From: Huiozyma naganishii CBS 8797
Lineage: Eukaryota > Ascomycota > Saccharomycetes > Saccharomycetales > Saccharomycetaceae
Length of the DNA: 64,000 nucleotides
Assembly (NCBI RefSeq): GCF_000348985.1
Contig: NC_035923.1
Span: forward strand, 1,302,001-1,366,000
Direction of reading: 5' to 3'
Shown here: in pieces, positions 18,005-27,423 of the stretch
Layout: each line of letters opens with the position of its first letter
Position numbering within the stretch: position 1 is the stretch's first letter
Position numbers and translations under genes: made by a program
The notes under the pieces: generated by a model
Database searches by the model: none
What the model was told of the DNA's origin: nothing
Seen by the model: the letters and a program-made list of their open reading frames with translations, nothing else

Positions 18005-21000
18005 ATGGTCAGTAGTTTTGGCAGTCCCTGCTTTGCGACCGTGCTGCGGCCGTTTGCCTGCTTAGCGCGGCAGTCGGCTAAATACCCGATTCACGTTATA
18101 GTTGCTACGCTGCTGCTCTCATCTGTGGCGTACCTCTCCTCTGTGCAGTCATATTTGAAGGATTGGAAGACGCATTTGGAGACAGATTCAGTGCCCTTCA
18201 AATGGGGGGACGAGAACCTTTTCAACGAATGTACACACTACTACAAAAGTTCGAACGAGGACGACTGGCACCTCGTCGCCTCATCAGATACTCAGTTTCT
18301 GTTCCCTTATCACGAATACTTCCTTTATCCACTTAACTTCCAGAATTACGGGCTGGACGCGGCACTACCTGAACTCCCCAATGAAGTGTACAGGTCCGGT
18401 AATATTGCATATAGCTTGTTAGAAAGCTTTGAACTGCCTGGTATTCTGACCTCAGACGACGGCACCCAATGGAAGTCGCTAGCAAGTAAAGACACACTGT
18501 TGAAGTTCGAACACCAGTTCCTGAAAACTGTCGAAGACATCATGGAGACAAACCATCTCGAATTCACAGACCTTTTGATTGTGTCCACAACGCTGATAAC
18601 GCTACTTTACACACTTTTCAACCTTTTCAAACAGATGCAGAAGATTGGTTCAAAATTATGGCTAGGGCTTTCAACCCTCATCAATTCGCTGTGTGCCTTT
18701 TTCTTGGCACTGTATACCGTTCAATGTGTCATCCAGACCCAGGTACCAGTAGTCACTCTCATCCAAGGTATTCCCTTTTTGATTATTATAATAGGGTTCA
18801 AAAATAAGATTAACATGGCATCTTACACAATGAAAAGATTCGGGATCATCAATATATCCACAAAGATTACATCAGACAAAATCATATCCGACGCTGTTGC
18901 CAACGAATGTATACCACTTGTAAGAGAGTATGCGATTGCCATCGTCACTTTTCTGGGTTGCATTCTGTGCTTGAATTCCATGAACAGATTAGTGGACTTT
19001 TGTTTTCTTGCAATCTTCGTGCTCCTCTACGATTTTTTATTGACAGTTACTTTCTACGCAGCCATACTGTCTTTGAAGATGGAAATAAATACCGTCCATA
19101 GATCCGCGATTATCAAGCAAACATTGGAAGAAGATAGCACACCTCTAGCAGCATCGGTCACTTTAGTTGAACCAAAAAAAAGAAATAAGACCTCAATATT
19201 GACATCAAACAGTACCATTATCTTTGCCAAGTCTTTGATCATATTTTTTTTGCTCTTCATCAACCTTTACAATGTTAATATGCGGTGGGTTCTCAGTACA
19301 GCGCGTGCTGTCTATTCCAGTTTCACGATGGAGGAACTTCCCTCCTTTATTTCAGTGAAGAATAATCCCATGTTCGCCCACAGCGTTTTGATCTCAATTG
19401 CACCTACACAATACTACGAGCCGACTCAAGGGCATAACATGTCCGAAAACATCACATGGCTACTACTAAAAAAACTTGCATCCGCCATTGCCGACAGATT
19501 TATCAGCAAAGTCCTATTTGTTATCCTAATATTAAGTCTTTCAACGAACGTCTACCTACTTAACGCTGCTAAGGTCCATACAGAATACACAGTGAACGCC
19601 TTTCACAAAAGTCTTCTATCTGAGGAAATTTCCAAGCAAACACCAAAGGCTGTATCGCGTGAATCTGCTCTATCTACAGTGAAAAGAGTGCTTTCTCCAC
19701 GCCCGGTCACAGTAACTCCACCGTCTTTCTCCCTTGTGATGAGTGATGAAGAGGATTCCAGTGAGAATAGTGATTCAAGCAGTACATTATCCGACACGTC
19801 TCTGACAAGTGTCGAGGCAGTCATGAAAGCGGGTAAGCTCTCGCTGCTGAGAAATAATGATATTACGGGACTTGTAATGGCTAATAAGCTGCCCTTATAC
19901 GCCCTCGAAAAGGAGTTAGGTAACAAATTAAGGGCTGTCGAGATTCGGAGGAAGGCTATTTCGATCTTAGCGAGGTCGCCTGTTTTGAATTCGAACCGTG
20001 TACCTTTCAAAAACTACGATTATGATCGTGTCTTTGGTAGGTGTTGTGAAAACGTTATTGGTTACATTCCCATACCTCTTGGCATAATTGGACCGCTCGT
20101 AATTGATGGTACACCTTTTCACATCCCGATGGCAACTACCGAGGGATGTTTGGTCGCATCTGCAATGCGCGGATGTAAAGCCATCAACGCAGGTGGCGGG
20201 GCTGTTACAGTTTTGACCAGAGACGGCATGACAAGAGGGCCCTGTGTCAGGTTTCCATCGTTGAAGAGATCTGGTGCTTGCAAGCTGTGGCTAGATACGA
20301 CAGAGGGTCAGGACTGTATCAAAAATGCATTCAACTCAACTTCAAGATTTGCAAGATTACGGCATATTAAAACAGCACTAGCCGGCGATCTATTATTTAT
20401 CAGATTTAGCACTACGACAGGGGATGCGATGGGTATGAATATGATCTCCAAAGGTGTCGAACATTGTTTAAACCAAATGATTGAAAATTTTGGATGGGAA
20501 GACATGGAAATAGTTTCCGTTTCTGGTAACTATTGTACTGACAAGAAGGCCGCTGCCATCAATTGGATTGAGGGGCGTGGTAAGAGTGTCGTTGCGGAAG
20601 CAGTCATCCCTGGTGAAGTTGTCAAGAGTCTTTTGAAGAGTGATGTTGAGGCCCTGGTGGACTTAAATATCACAAAAAACCTTGTTGGGTCCGCCATGGC
20701 TGGGTCAGTGGGCGGCTTCAACGCCCATGCAGCTAACATTGTGACTGCGCTATTTATTGCTTCAGGGCAAGACCCTGCCCAGAATGTCGAAAGTTCAAAT
20801 TGTATCACTTTGATGAGCGAGGAGAATGGGAATCTGAAAATCTCGGTTACAATGCCCTCAATTGAGGTGGGGACTATTGGAGGCGGTACTGTCTTAGAAC
20901 CCCAAGCTGCTATGCTTGATCTTTTAGGGGTTCGCGGTCCACATCCGACTCATCCTGGGGAAAATTCACAACAACTAGCCAAAATTGTTGCATGTGCGGT

Positions 21001-21121
21001 CATGGCAGGTGAACTGTCTCTTTGCGCTGCATTAGCAGCTGGTCAGTTAGTGCAGAGCCATATGACTCATAATCGGGCAACGTCCGTCAAACCACCAGAA
21101 AATGGCAAAAAATCGTCTTGA
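18005..21121 (+). CDS. HMG2: HMG-CoA reductase
   Basis: 1038 residues (1045 for S. cerevisiae Hmg2). The N-terminal half has multiple membrane segments with a sterol-sensing-like region; a Ser-rich linker near 570-610 leads to the catalytic domain. Catalytic residues are in place: E713 (TTEGCL), K847 ([11 protein letters not shown]), D923 (GQDPAQN) and H1022 (SHMTHNR). NADPH-site motifs GDAMGMNM and GTIGGGT are present. The ER-membrane enzyme makes mevalonate, the committed step of sterol synthesis. Position after FPR4 matches YLR450W, so it is called HMG2; whether the genome holds a second gene cannot be seen here. Confidence 0.95.
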   Translation: MVSSFGSPCFATVLRPFACLARQSAKYPIHVIVATLLLSSVAYLSSVQSYLKDWKTHLETDSVPFKWGDENLFNECTHYYKSSNEDDWHLVASSDTQFLFPYHEYFLYPLNFQNYGLDAALPELPNEVYRSGNIAYSLLESFELPGILTSDDGTQWKSLASKDTLLKFEHQFLKTVEDIMETNHLEFTDLLIVSTTLITLLYTLFNLFKQMQKIGSKLWLGLSTLINSLCAFFLALYTVQCVIQTQVPVVTLIQGIPFLIIIIGFKNKINMASYTMKRFGIINISTKITSDKIISDAVANECIPLVREYAIAIVTFLGCILCLNSMNRLVDFCFLAIFVLLYDFLLTVTFYAAILSLKMEINTVHRSAIIKQTLEEDSTPLAASVTLVEPKKRNKTSILTSNSTIIFAKSLIIFFLLFINLYNVNMRWVLSTARAVYSSFTMEELPSFISVKNNPMFAHSVLISIAPTQYYEPTQGHNMSENITWLLLKKLASAIADRFISKVLFVILILSLSTNVYLLNAAKVHTEYTVNAFHKSLLSEEISKQTPKAVSRESALSTVKRVLSPRPVTVTPPSFSLVMSDEEDSSENSDSSSTLSDTSLTSVEAVMKAGKLSLLRNNDITGLVMANKLPLYALEKELGNKLRAVEIRRKAISILARSPVLNSNRVPFKNYDYDRVFGRCCENVIGYIPIPLGIIGPLVIDGTPFHIPMATTEGCLVASAMRGCKAINAGGGAVTVLTRDGMTRGPCVRFPSLKRSGACKLWLDTTEGQDCIKNAFNSTSRFARLRHIKTALAGDLLFIRFSTTTGDAMGMNMISKGVEHCLNQMIENFGWEDMEIVSVSGNYCTDKKAAAINWIEGRGKSVVAEAVIPGEVVKSLLKSDVEALVDLNITKNLVGSAMAGSVGGFNAHAANIVTALFIASGQDPAQNVESSNCITLMSEENGNLKISVTMPSIEVGTIGGGTVLEPQAAMLDLLGVRGPHPTHPGENSQQLAKIVACAVMAGELSLCAALAAGQLVQSHMTHNRATSVKPPENGKKSS

Positions 21122-21252
21122 AAGGAAACCTGCTGGAAATGAACCTTAGTTAGGGCTTGCTTGGTCGCGACGAACATGCCCAAAAGATACAAAGAAGCAT
21201 AATTGATACCACTATTTACTAATTGCATAAAATATTTATTAAATAAAGAAAA

Positions 21253-21608
21253 TGTTGAATAGGGTCTTGTTCGCCGTGGCTATTCATTGTAGTAGAGTAA
21301 AGAGATGTTTTAGTTCAGGTATGACTTCTGGTATATACTTAATATATAAGTATATGGTTCGATGATCTCTTCTATATTGTCACAGATAGAAGGATCAATT
21401 CATTCGATGTAGTTAGGCTTTATATACGTGAGAATTTGCTCAGAGTCAATGGTGTGACTTTTCACTTTCTCACTGTGGTGAATACTTCCACACTTGTGGC
21501 ATCGTTATTTGTCTCGTTAACATTTGTGTCTTTTATCAAGTGTGTGTCCTGTTTATGCCTATGATGATATCTTATCACCCTTATCATATTCATTTTCTAT
21601 ATCCAGCA
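21253..21608. mobile_element. Solo LTR 1 with target-site duplication GAAAA
   Basis: The element starts TGTTGAATAGGGTC and ends TATATCCAGCA, and is flanked by the 5-bp direct repeat GAAAA at 21248-21252 and 21609-21613. It aligns over most of its length with the LTR at 22379-22703; shared blocks include GTTCGATG-TCTCTTCT, TTTATATA-GTGAGAATTT and a block of about 45 bp before the 3' end (TTTATGCCTATGATGATATC). TG...CA ends, length (356 bp) and duplication are those of a Ty1/copia-type LTR. There is no internal region, so the element was lost by LTR-LTR recombination. Confidence 0.88.
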
Positions 21609-22009
21609 GAAAATGTGCGTGACGAAAATGTAAGAGAAAGACTGACTTCTAGGGAACTATGCATACCAAGTCATCAAGTCTCCTGCTTGCTACAAGATAC
21701 ATTTGCATCTACTTCACATTGCTTTCAGATGCATCCTTACATAACTGTATTATATAAAAGCCCAGAGAAAATCATCTTAATGCAATCTCTTTGACAACAA
21801 TTCAGAAAATTTCGATAATGCGCTACTTACCGTTATTCATTCTAGCAGAGCAATCTATACTGCTGTCTCTCTTGGCGCTCCAAAGAACGCCAGCACTTTT
21901 CGGAAACAATTCCATTATTTCGAGTATTGCATTTAAAATAAGCTCAGTAATCTAGCCAGCGAAAAAGTTTCCCGTGTTGAACACAACAGGGTATGAAAAA
22001 TGCTGTATA

Positions 22010-22081
22010 TGTTGGATATCGTCTTTCTCGCCATGACTTTCCATTTTAAGTAGAGATTGAGAAATGACTTAGGTTCGACTA
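22010..22081. mobile_element. LTR fragment (5' end only)
   Basis: TGTTGGATATCGTC at 22010 and the following 65 bp match the first 65 bp of the LTR at 22379 with few differences. The match then jumps from CTTAGG to GTTCGA, consistent with a deletion between short AGG repeats, and is lost afterwards. No target-site duplication can be assigned. Confidence 0.75.
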
Positions 22082-22378
22082 GTTTATGTAACTCTCCTAT
22101 ATAATGCGTATACGGGGGAGGAGCTTCCGGTGCTCGGCAGTGGCCGTCTGCTGGAAGTCCCTGCCACACCTCAAACATGCATAGTGCAGCATCATTCTTA
22201 GCTTCCAGCACTATATTCCAGGATAAACCATTTTGCATTCACCAAGAAGATATTGTTTATTATTATTCTGTACTTTATTTGTTTGGTAAAGTATGAATTA
22301 TCAATGAAATAATTCTACATAAAACTATAAATAGCAAATCAACTATTAAATGCTTATGTGGACAACTATTCTTTTAAA

Positions 22379-22703
22379 TGTTGGATATCGTCTTTTTCGC
22401 CCTGACTATCCATTTTGAGTAGAGCTTAAGAAATGACTTAGGTAAAGTTGATTTCTTAGTTATACTATTTAAGTATAAGGTTCGATGGTCTCTTCTGTAT
22501 GTTCAGAAAGTTAGAGACCAATACTATGGATATAACTAGTCTTTATATATGTGAGAATTTCCCAGATATTTTCAGAGAAGGATTATGTTTCATAGTGCGA
22601 CATATTAACTTCTTCATGGCATTAGTGTTTTACGTTTCATATTCTGTTTATGCCTATGATGATATCTTATCACCCCTATAATAGTCATTTTCTATATTCA
22701 GCA
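22379..22703. mobile_element. Solo LTR 2 with target-site duplication TTAAA
   Basis: A 325-bp element from TGTTGGATATCG to TATATTCAGCA is flanked by the perfect direct repeat TTAAA at 22374-22378 and 22704-22708. The ends are TG...CA, and it belongs to the same family as the LTR at 21253 and the fragment at 22010. Solo state implies past recombination between the two LTRs of a full element. Confidence 0.92.
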
Positions 22704-23083
22704 TTAAACAACTCTACTTAATTGAGCTCCCCATGCAATAGTTATATCCGGACACAGCTTCCCATGCTATACCTCCAACTGTATGGTTTTTTGCAGCGCA
22801 GATCATTGAAATATAAAACTCGAACTGTAAAATTTTGTAAGATTCCAATAATGTTTAATAATCCCTATATGTTGACTGACTAACTCCTCTTCCAATAAAA
22901 ACTCATATTGCCCTAGGTGCCATCTAACTTGGGAACAACTTCTTTTCTTATCTTATGTCTTTATACAGAGTATATAGAAAAAGACCGACCTCCAGAAGTC
23001 CAGAATCTTACGCAGATTCAACTAAAAATACAACTGATTTGTTACGAATTATGCAGATTATTTGTTTTAATCTAATTTAAAGC

Positions 23084-26000
23084 TTATACGTTGTGACCCT
23101 CACTAACATTAAACACCGCTCTGCTTTGAAGTGCATGTGCAAAAACCATAGCAATTGGCCATACAGGTGTATCTCCTAGAATGCGCACCCCTAGATACAG
23201 CGTTCTGGAAGATAGCTTCAGCTTTCTGATAGCCGCTGCGGTTTGCTCGATCGTGGCTGCAGGAGACATGGCATACAGTAATTCAGGTTCGTTATCAACG
23301 TCATCCAAAGCCGTTATATGTTGCGATGTTTGCAACTGAAGAAATTCCAAATAAGACTTCATCGAGTCATGTTGCGGTAGCAGCACCTTCTGGATTTGTC
23401 TCAATGTTTTTGCCGCCATGGAATATAGCTCTTTATCCCGGGAGTTGATTACAATCCCCTGTTGCATATCTCTCCCCATTGCCCAATCCTCCAATTTCTT
23501 TAAATATTCCGCTAAAACAGAAATCGATGCAAACATACAGGTTATTGTCGTAATCGGAGTCCAGTATCCTCCTATTTGCGAATTGCCGTCCTCCCCATTC
23601 AAAGGTTGCACCATGTTAACAATGGATATCCACGAGTTAACGATATGGATAGATGATGATGTGGCATCTTGAAGAGCGGCCCAATTGTAACTGACCTCAT
23701 CCAATGTTTTATTCATCATTGCCCAATCTTTCATCCATATCCTATTCATCACGTAGGTTAAGTCTACGGACATCTTGATCTTGGTGAAAAGATATAACGG
23801 TAGAATCAACCTGATGGCTGGTGTTGCATCAATTATCGGAATGGTTTGCTCGTTGATTTCGACGAACCCACCATTCCGGAAATGCAGTATTTCCCAATTT
23901 TTGATCATAGTGTTGATGATTGGTCTGCTATTTGTAAACCAATCACGTTCCAGTTGTTCCCTCGTTATAGGGAGCATTGGAGTCTGCACAGAAATCTTGG
24001 CTATGATGTTGTTCCTCTCCATGTAGATCTTTTCGTGAATTGATGTAATCAGCGAGAGTAAAGTGAACTTGGAGAGTTTCACCTGTGGTAGCCTCGTCTC
24101 TGTAAGGAAATTGCCGTTTTGTTTAACGGAATTTTCTGTACCTGTCAAGAACACGAGACAGGACTCATAAGTTATATCACCGTTGGACAACTGAATCAAA
24201 GAGAATTTGGAATCCAGCACAATCCGTTTCTCTCTCAACAGGTCAGACCAAGACTCCCATGAGCTACATTGAAATAGATCCTCGTGCACTGTTGGAACAC
24301 CGCATTTCAAATCTATCGAATGGAAAAACAATTGGAAGCCAACCAAAGAGGCGAACATATTTGATATCAGCAGCAGAGAATGGCACAATCTGATCCGTTC
24401 CTGTGCCAATGTAAAATATTCAAACTGTTCTGCCGGAGGGGAGCTTGGCGAGGGCGGCTGCACCGAGAACTCAAGGGGTAAATTGATTTTGTTCACAGAG
24501 ATCAGCTGGATTAGGGTCATTAGGTGGGTATTCATGTTTTTCATGATCTTCAAATCGTTGTTGAAGACTCCAATAAAAGTCATCAGCAACATCGTTTGGA
24601 TAACCCATAGTGGTGCATTCAATGTGGGTGCAATCCTTTCCAGATTCATCTTGACCTGATTATTGGTCACCGTCAGTAATATTTTCGTGTGAGAGGAATG
24701 GTAACCGTACAATGCCCCAATCATTGCAAACGAGAGCAGTAGCGGATAATTCTCGTTATTTATTCGAATCGAGGGGAAATGTATGAAGGGTAAGAACCGG
24801 TGGAAGTACATTTTGTATAGGTGAACGTACTCGTTTAACTGATCTACTGTTGGGAAAGCGTTGCTACTCAACCTGTTTTCTTCAATGATGTAGGATCTTA
24901 ACTCTTGTGTGAAGTAGCTGCAGGGTAGGGACAAAGGCACTTTGATCTTTGCGTCTGTCTTATAGCTTGCACCCTCCGTTTCATCGATCGCTGGTAGATC
25001 TCCGTCTTGGCCCTTGGAGGAATGTTTGTGTAGATGCATTTGTCTTTGCGTAAAATAGTCTGAGATCCCGTGGGATAGCTTGTACCGTAACCTTGGATTT
25101 GGTTTTATTTCGAGCTGCTCACCGTTGGGTGACGATGCACTCGAGGAGTGATTCGATCCCTGTGCAGACGACACGGACGATGAAGATGACGAGGAGATGT
25201 AGAATCCGATCTCGTTGAAGTTCTCGTTCAGTTTTTTGTTTGCTAAATCCACCGAGTTTTCGTCTAGAAACTTGTTTAGCCACTTGTCGTCGAGTGGGTC
25301 CTCGTCCCTCAGGTCTCTCACGTTTGTGAACATCGAAAGAGGAGTTTTCCTTGTAGTCAAGACGTCTGGTGGTGGGAACGCTGGCGGTGGTGGCAAGTTG
25401 TTCACTTTGTACTCAAATGGTGAGAGGTTTGCACGCCCGAGCGCTCCCTTCTTTATAAAGAGGCTTTCCCCGCTGTTATTGGTTGCGTTGTGTGCTGCAG
25501 AGCTGTTATCTAGGGAGAGCAGGTCAGTCAGGGAGGGCAAGTTCGATAGGAACAGGTAGCTCTGCGTGAGTCCGTTATTTTTGGACGGTAGCACTGCGTC
25601 GTCCATTGGTTGCGACATGGACCGCACCGTGTGCGACGACGTTGGCACGAGTGTTGGCCCCCCCAGAAAGGCAGGTTGGCTCTCCACTGGGTCGGCTGAA
25701 TCTAGGACGTTCAACTGGCCGACATTTTCCGGAGTCGGTCTGAGTGACTCGCGCTGAGACACTGGAGCGAACGATGTGGTCTGAGAGGTGTCACCCACGC
25801 TCACGGATTTTGTGTACGAGGACTCGTTCGCTGCGGAAAAGGACGACCGGCGCTGTCTTTGCAACAGTTGCAGTGGCTGCGTGAGTGCCGGAATCTCCAA
25901 CAAGGTCTCTTTGTTCCCGCTGATTCTGACCACGTTACTCTCCGCGACAAACCCAGGAGCGTACAACTCCTCCAGCGAGACCGGTTTGATGTCTGCTGTG

Positions 26001-26245
26001 GGACCGAGTGCGGATAGGACCTCTGGATGCAGTTTCCCCTGGTGCCGCAGCACGAGGTCCTTCCTGGCGAAGCATCTCCCGCAGAAGACACACAGGTACG
26101 GTTTCTCCCTCGTGTGCGACCGTTGGTGCCGCTTCAGATGCTCCAGCCTGACAAACCCTCTGCTGCAAACGGGACATATATTGGGGCGCGGTTTATCCGT
26201 CTTGATAACCAGCGACTTTTTCGGGATGGGTTCCCTCATGGTCAT
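23084..26245 (-). CDS. RSF2: C2H2 zinc-finger transcription factor Rsf2 (Tda9 family)
   Basis: 1053 residues, shorter than S. cerevisiae Rsf2 (about 1380). Two C2H2 fingers lie at the N-terminus: C24/C27/H40/H44 and C52/C55/H68/H73, in the frame KTDKPRPNICPVCSRGFVR and SHTREKPYLCVFCGRCFAR shared by Rsf2 and Tda9. A Ser-rich linker follows, then a fungal transcription-factor middle-homology region (about 460-900). The neighbour EFM3 (YJR129C) favours RSF2 (YJR127C) over its WGD sister TDA9 (YML081W). Rsf2 regulates glycerol and respiratory growth genes. ATG 26245 has another ATG two codons later. The 1.18-kb upstream region is unusually structured. Confidence 0.88.
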   Translation of the reverse strand: MTMREPIPKKSLVIKTDKPRPNICPVCSRGFVRLEHLKRHQRSHTREKPYLCVFCGRCFARKDLVLRHQGKLHPEVLSALGPTADIKPVSLEELYAPGFVAESNVVRISGNKETLLEIPALTQPLQLLQRQRRSSFSAANESSYTKSVSVGDTSQTTSFAPVSQRESLRPTPENVGQLNVLDSADPVESQPAFLGGPTLVPTSSHTVRSMSQPMDDAVLPSKNNGLTQSYLFLSNLPSLTDLLSLDNSSAAHNATNNSGESLFIKKGALGRANLSPFEYKVNNLPPPPAFPPPDVLTTRKTPLSMFTNVRDLRDEDPLDDKWLNKFLDENSVDLANKKLNENFNEIGFYISSSSSSSVSSAQGSNHSSSASSPNGEQLEIKPNPRLRYKLSHGISDYFTQRQMHLHKHSSKGQDGDLPAIDETEGASYKTDAKIKVPLSLPCSYFTQELRSYIIEENRLSSNAFPTVDQLNEYVHLYKMYFHRFLPFIHFPSIRINNENYPLLLSFAMIGALYGYHSSHTKILLTVTNNQVKMNLERIAPTLNAPLWVIQTMLLMTFIGVFNNDLKIMKNMNTHLMTLIQLISVNKINLPLEFSVQPPSPSSPPAEQFEYFTLAQERIRLCHSLLLISNMFASLVGFQLFFHSIDLKCGVPTVHEDLFQCSSWESWSDLLREKRIVLDSKFSLIQLSNGDITYESCLVFLTGTENSVKQNGNFLTETRLPQVKLSKFTLLSLITSIHEKIYMERNNIIAKISVQTPMLPITREQLERDWFTNSRPIINTMIKNWEILHFRNGGFVEINEQTIPIIDATPAIRLILPLYLFTKIKMSVDLTYVMNRIWMKDWAMMNKTLDEVSYNWAALQDATSSSIHIVNSWISIVNMVQPLNGEDGNSQIGGYWTPITTITCMFASISVLAEYLKKLEDWAMGRDMQQGIVINSRDKELYSMAAKTLRQIQKVLLPQHDSMKSYLEFLQLQTSQHITALDDVDNEPELLYAMSPAATIEQTAAAIRKLKLSSRTLYLGVRILGDTPVWPIAMVFAHALQSRAVFNVSEGHNV

Positions 26246-26279
26246 TCCTCTCGCTTACCTTTTGACTAAGGCAGTATAG

Positions 26280-26365
26280 AGGTGATCCGAGGACGAAGTG
26301 TAGGAACAGAAGAAGGGAAAAGAGGTGATCCGAGGACGAAGTGTAGGAACAGAAGAAGGGAAAAG
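26280..26365. repeat. 43-bp perfect tandem duplication
   Basis: Positions 26280-26322 are repeated exactly at 26323-26365, with a partial third start (AGGTGA) at 26366-26371. It lies 35 bp upstream of the RSF2 ATG and therefore probably within its leader or core promoter, like the duplication in front of RPS1. Confidence 0.93.
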
Positions 26366-26429
26366 AGGTGAAGGCAAACTTTAACAGCAGTTATAAGACT
26401 TCCCCTATTGAGTTCTCTCTCTCTCTTTT

Positions 26430-26437
26430 TCACGTGA
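26430..26437. promoter_or_regulatory. Palindromic E-box TCACGTGA
   Basis: A perfect 8-bp palindrome about 185 bp upstream of the RSF2 ATG. TCACGTGA is the high-affinity site of Cbf1 and also suits Tye7 or Pho4 type bHLH factors. No AT-rich CDEII or CDEIII follows, so it is not a centromere element. Confidence 0.6.
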
Positions 26438-26856
26438 GTTCGCGATACCGAAGACCAACTATCTACAGTTGTACAGTAACCACTTCAAACGCAAACTGTT
26501 GCAGACCGTGGGAGGGTTAAAATGACTTCAAGATCCTGACGTTAAGCCGGTCTTCTTCTTCTGTTTTTTTACGTTATCGTTCGATTTTTTCGCTTCTTGC
26601 TGTTTCTCTCCTGCAGTTGCCTCTGCGCGACGGAGAAACAGAGACAGAGACAGCGGGAGGGTCTGCTGCGGCGGACTCTTACAGATCTAGGACATTCGCA
26701 GGCGTGTTCCCCTGCGGTGAGCAGCCGTCCGCAACAAAGCAGCCGCGAGGGCAGCACGGTGCGAAACCGTAACAACATTAGACACCCGGCTCTCCGCTGT
26801 CTTCTCCGCTTCCGTCTCCGTCGCGTGCCTTCCGCAAAATTCTCGAGAAAAAATTA

Positions 26857-27002
26857 CTCAAAACGGCGGAAAAAAACCAAAAAGGGAAGATACTGCCAAA
26901 AACGGTAATGAAATACCCAAAAGGGCAATGCAGACCCAAACCGGAAAGACTACCCAAAACAGAAAGCGCCCACCCAAAAGAGCGAGACATGACTCAAAAC
27001 GG
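26857..27002. repeat. Array of eight A-tract decamers with about 20-bp period
   Basis: Decamers of the form CYCAAAANGG or CCAAAAANGG start at 26857, 26877, 26896, 26916, 26935, 26953, 26973 and 26993, so the steps are 20, 19, 20, 19, 18, 20 and 20 bp. The roughly 9-bp spacers are not conserved. Two helical turns per step place all A-tracts on one face, which predicts bent DNA. The CCN6GG shape also resembles a MADS-box (Mcm1-like) half-site frame, but the centres are A-rich rather than A/T-symmetric. Confidence 0.75.
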
Positions 27003-27058
27003 CAAAAAACCGGAAAAACTTCTGAAAAAGGAAATTTCTGAGAAAAGTTTTCAGGTTT

Positions 27059-27094
27059 GTTTTTCCGGAAAAACAGAGGAAAAAAGTATAAAAG
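27059..27094 (+). promoter_or_regulatory. 16-bp palindrome followed by a TATA box on the plus strand
   Basis: A perfect palindrome GTTTTTCCGGAAAAAC (27059-27074) is followed by the strong TATA sequence GTATAAAAGG at about 27086-27095. No plus-strand gene starts nearby; the next one, MNS1, begins 1.4 kb downstream beyond the antisense EFM3 gene. It may drive a non-coding transcript. Confidence 0.5.
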
Positions 27095-27124
27095 GCGGCA
27101 GTTTTCTCTGTTTCCAGTGATCTC

Positions 27125-27260
27125 TGGTCTCTTCCTCTGTGTTACCTTCTGCTGCACGTTTAGAAGAGACCAACTTTGTCCAAAAGTATTTCCCCCTCAT
27201 AATAGACAGTACGTGCAGCGAGTTGGTGCTCCGCCCCAATTTATTGGGGTGCTTGGCATC
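27125..27260 (+). ncRNA. Candidate structured RNA with pseudoknot potential
   Basis: Stem 1 pairs 27125-27134 (TGGTCTCTTC) with 27163-27172 (GAAGAGACCA), 10 perfect base pairs. Its loop contains GCTGCACGT (27151-27159), which is perfectly complementary to 27211-27219 (ACGTGCAGC), making an H-type pseudoknot. A third hairpin pairs 27232-27240 with 27243-27251 around AATTTATTGG, an Sm-site-like stretch, and is flanked by GGTGC/GCATC (27225-27229 with 27256-27260). A TATA box lies about 38 bp upstream and a T-rich tract (27278-27286) downstream. I could not match it to U1, U2, U4, U5, U6, U3 or SCR1. It is a prediction only. Confidence 0.3.
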
Positions 27261-27423
27261 TTATTATTCTCTGTAATTATTTTTTTCGTGATTCATTGAG
27301 GGGTAGATCAATCTGAAGTTTATTCTTTGGAGGTCCTCTTATAAGAACTCTTGTGGATTGTACTCAGTCTTTGAGTACGCATATGAATCAAGAGTGTCAG
27401 AAGACGACTATATACTATGTATT

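Larger units (their letters stand above)
21122..23083. other. Gene-free junction with retrotransposon relics
   Basis: Almost 2 kb of mostly AT-rich DNA between HMG2 and the convergent RSF2. It contains two complete solo LTRs and one LTR fragment, listed separately. The stretches 21614-22009, 22085-22373 and 22709-23083 hold no open frame or RNA that I recognise; 22085-22240 is more GC-rich than its surroundings. S. cerevisiae synteny breaks here (YLR450W to YJR127C). Confidence 0.8.
26246..27423. other. Long structured intergenic region upstream of RSF2
   Basis: 1178 bp between the RSF2 start and the EFM3 stop, without a credible protein gene. It holds a 43-bp tandem duplication, an E-box, an array of eight A-tract decamers, palindromes, a TATA box on the plus strand and several inverted repeats (separate entries). 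It serves at least as the RSF2 promoter. The plus-strand TATA box and structured DNA downstream leave room for an unannotated RNA. Confidence 0.7.

Noticed and set aside
21933..22238. 101-codon minus-strand frame in the LTR junction
   Set aside because: It crosses an LTR fragment and junk sequence, has no recognisable domain and no codon bias.
22499..22681. Short open frame of 60 codons
   Set aside because: It lies wholly within solo LTR 2.
23084..26245. Assignment of the zinc-finger gene to ADR1 or TDA9
   Set aside because: The linker and finger sequence fit the Rsf2/Tda9 pair rather than Adr1, and EFM3 next door favours RSF2 over TDA9.
26430..26437. Possible centromere CDEI (TCACGTGA)
   Set aside because: The following sequence is not an AT-rich CDEII and no CDEIII motif follows.
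26570..27300. Telomerase RNA (TLC1) in the long RSF2-EFM3 gap
   Set aside because: No template resembling yeast telomeric repeats was found; the CCCAAAA-like motifs are spaced decamers, not a telomere template.
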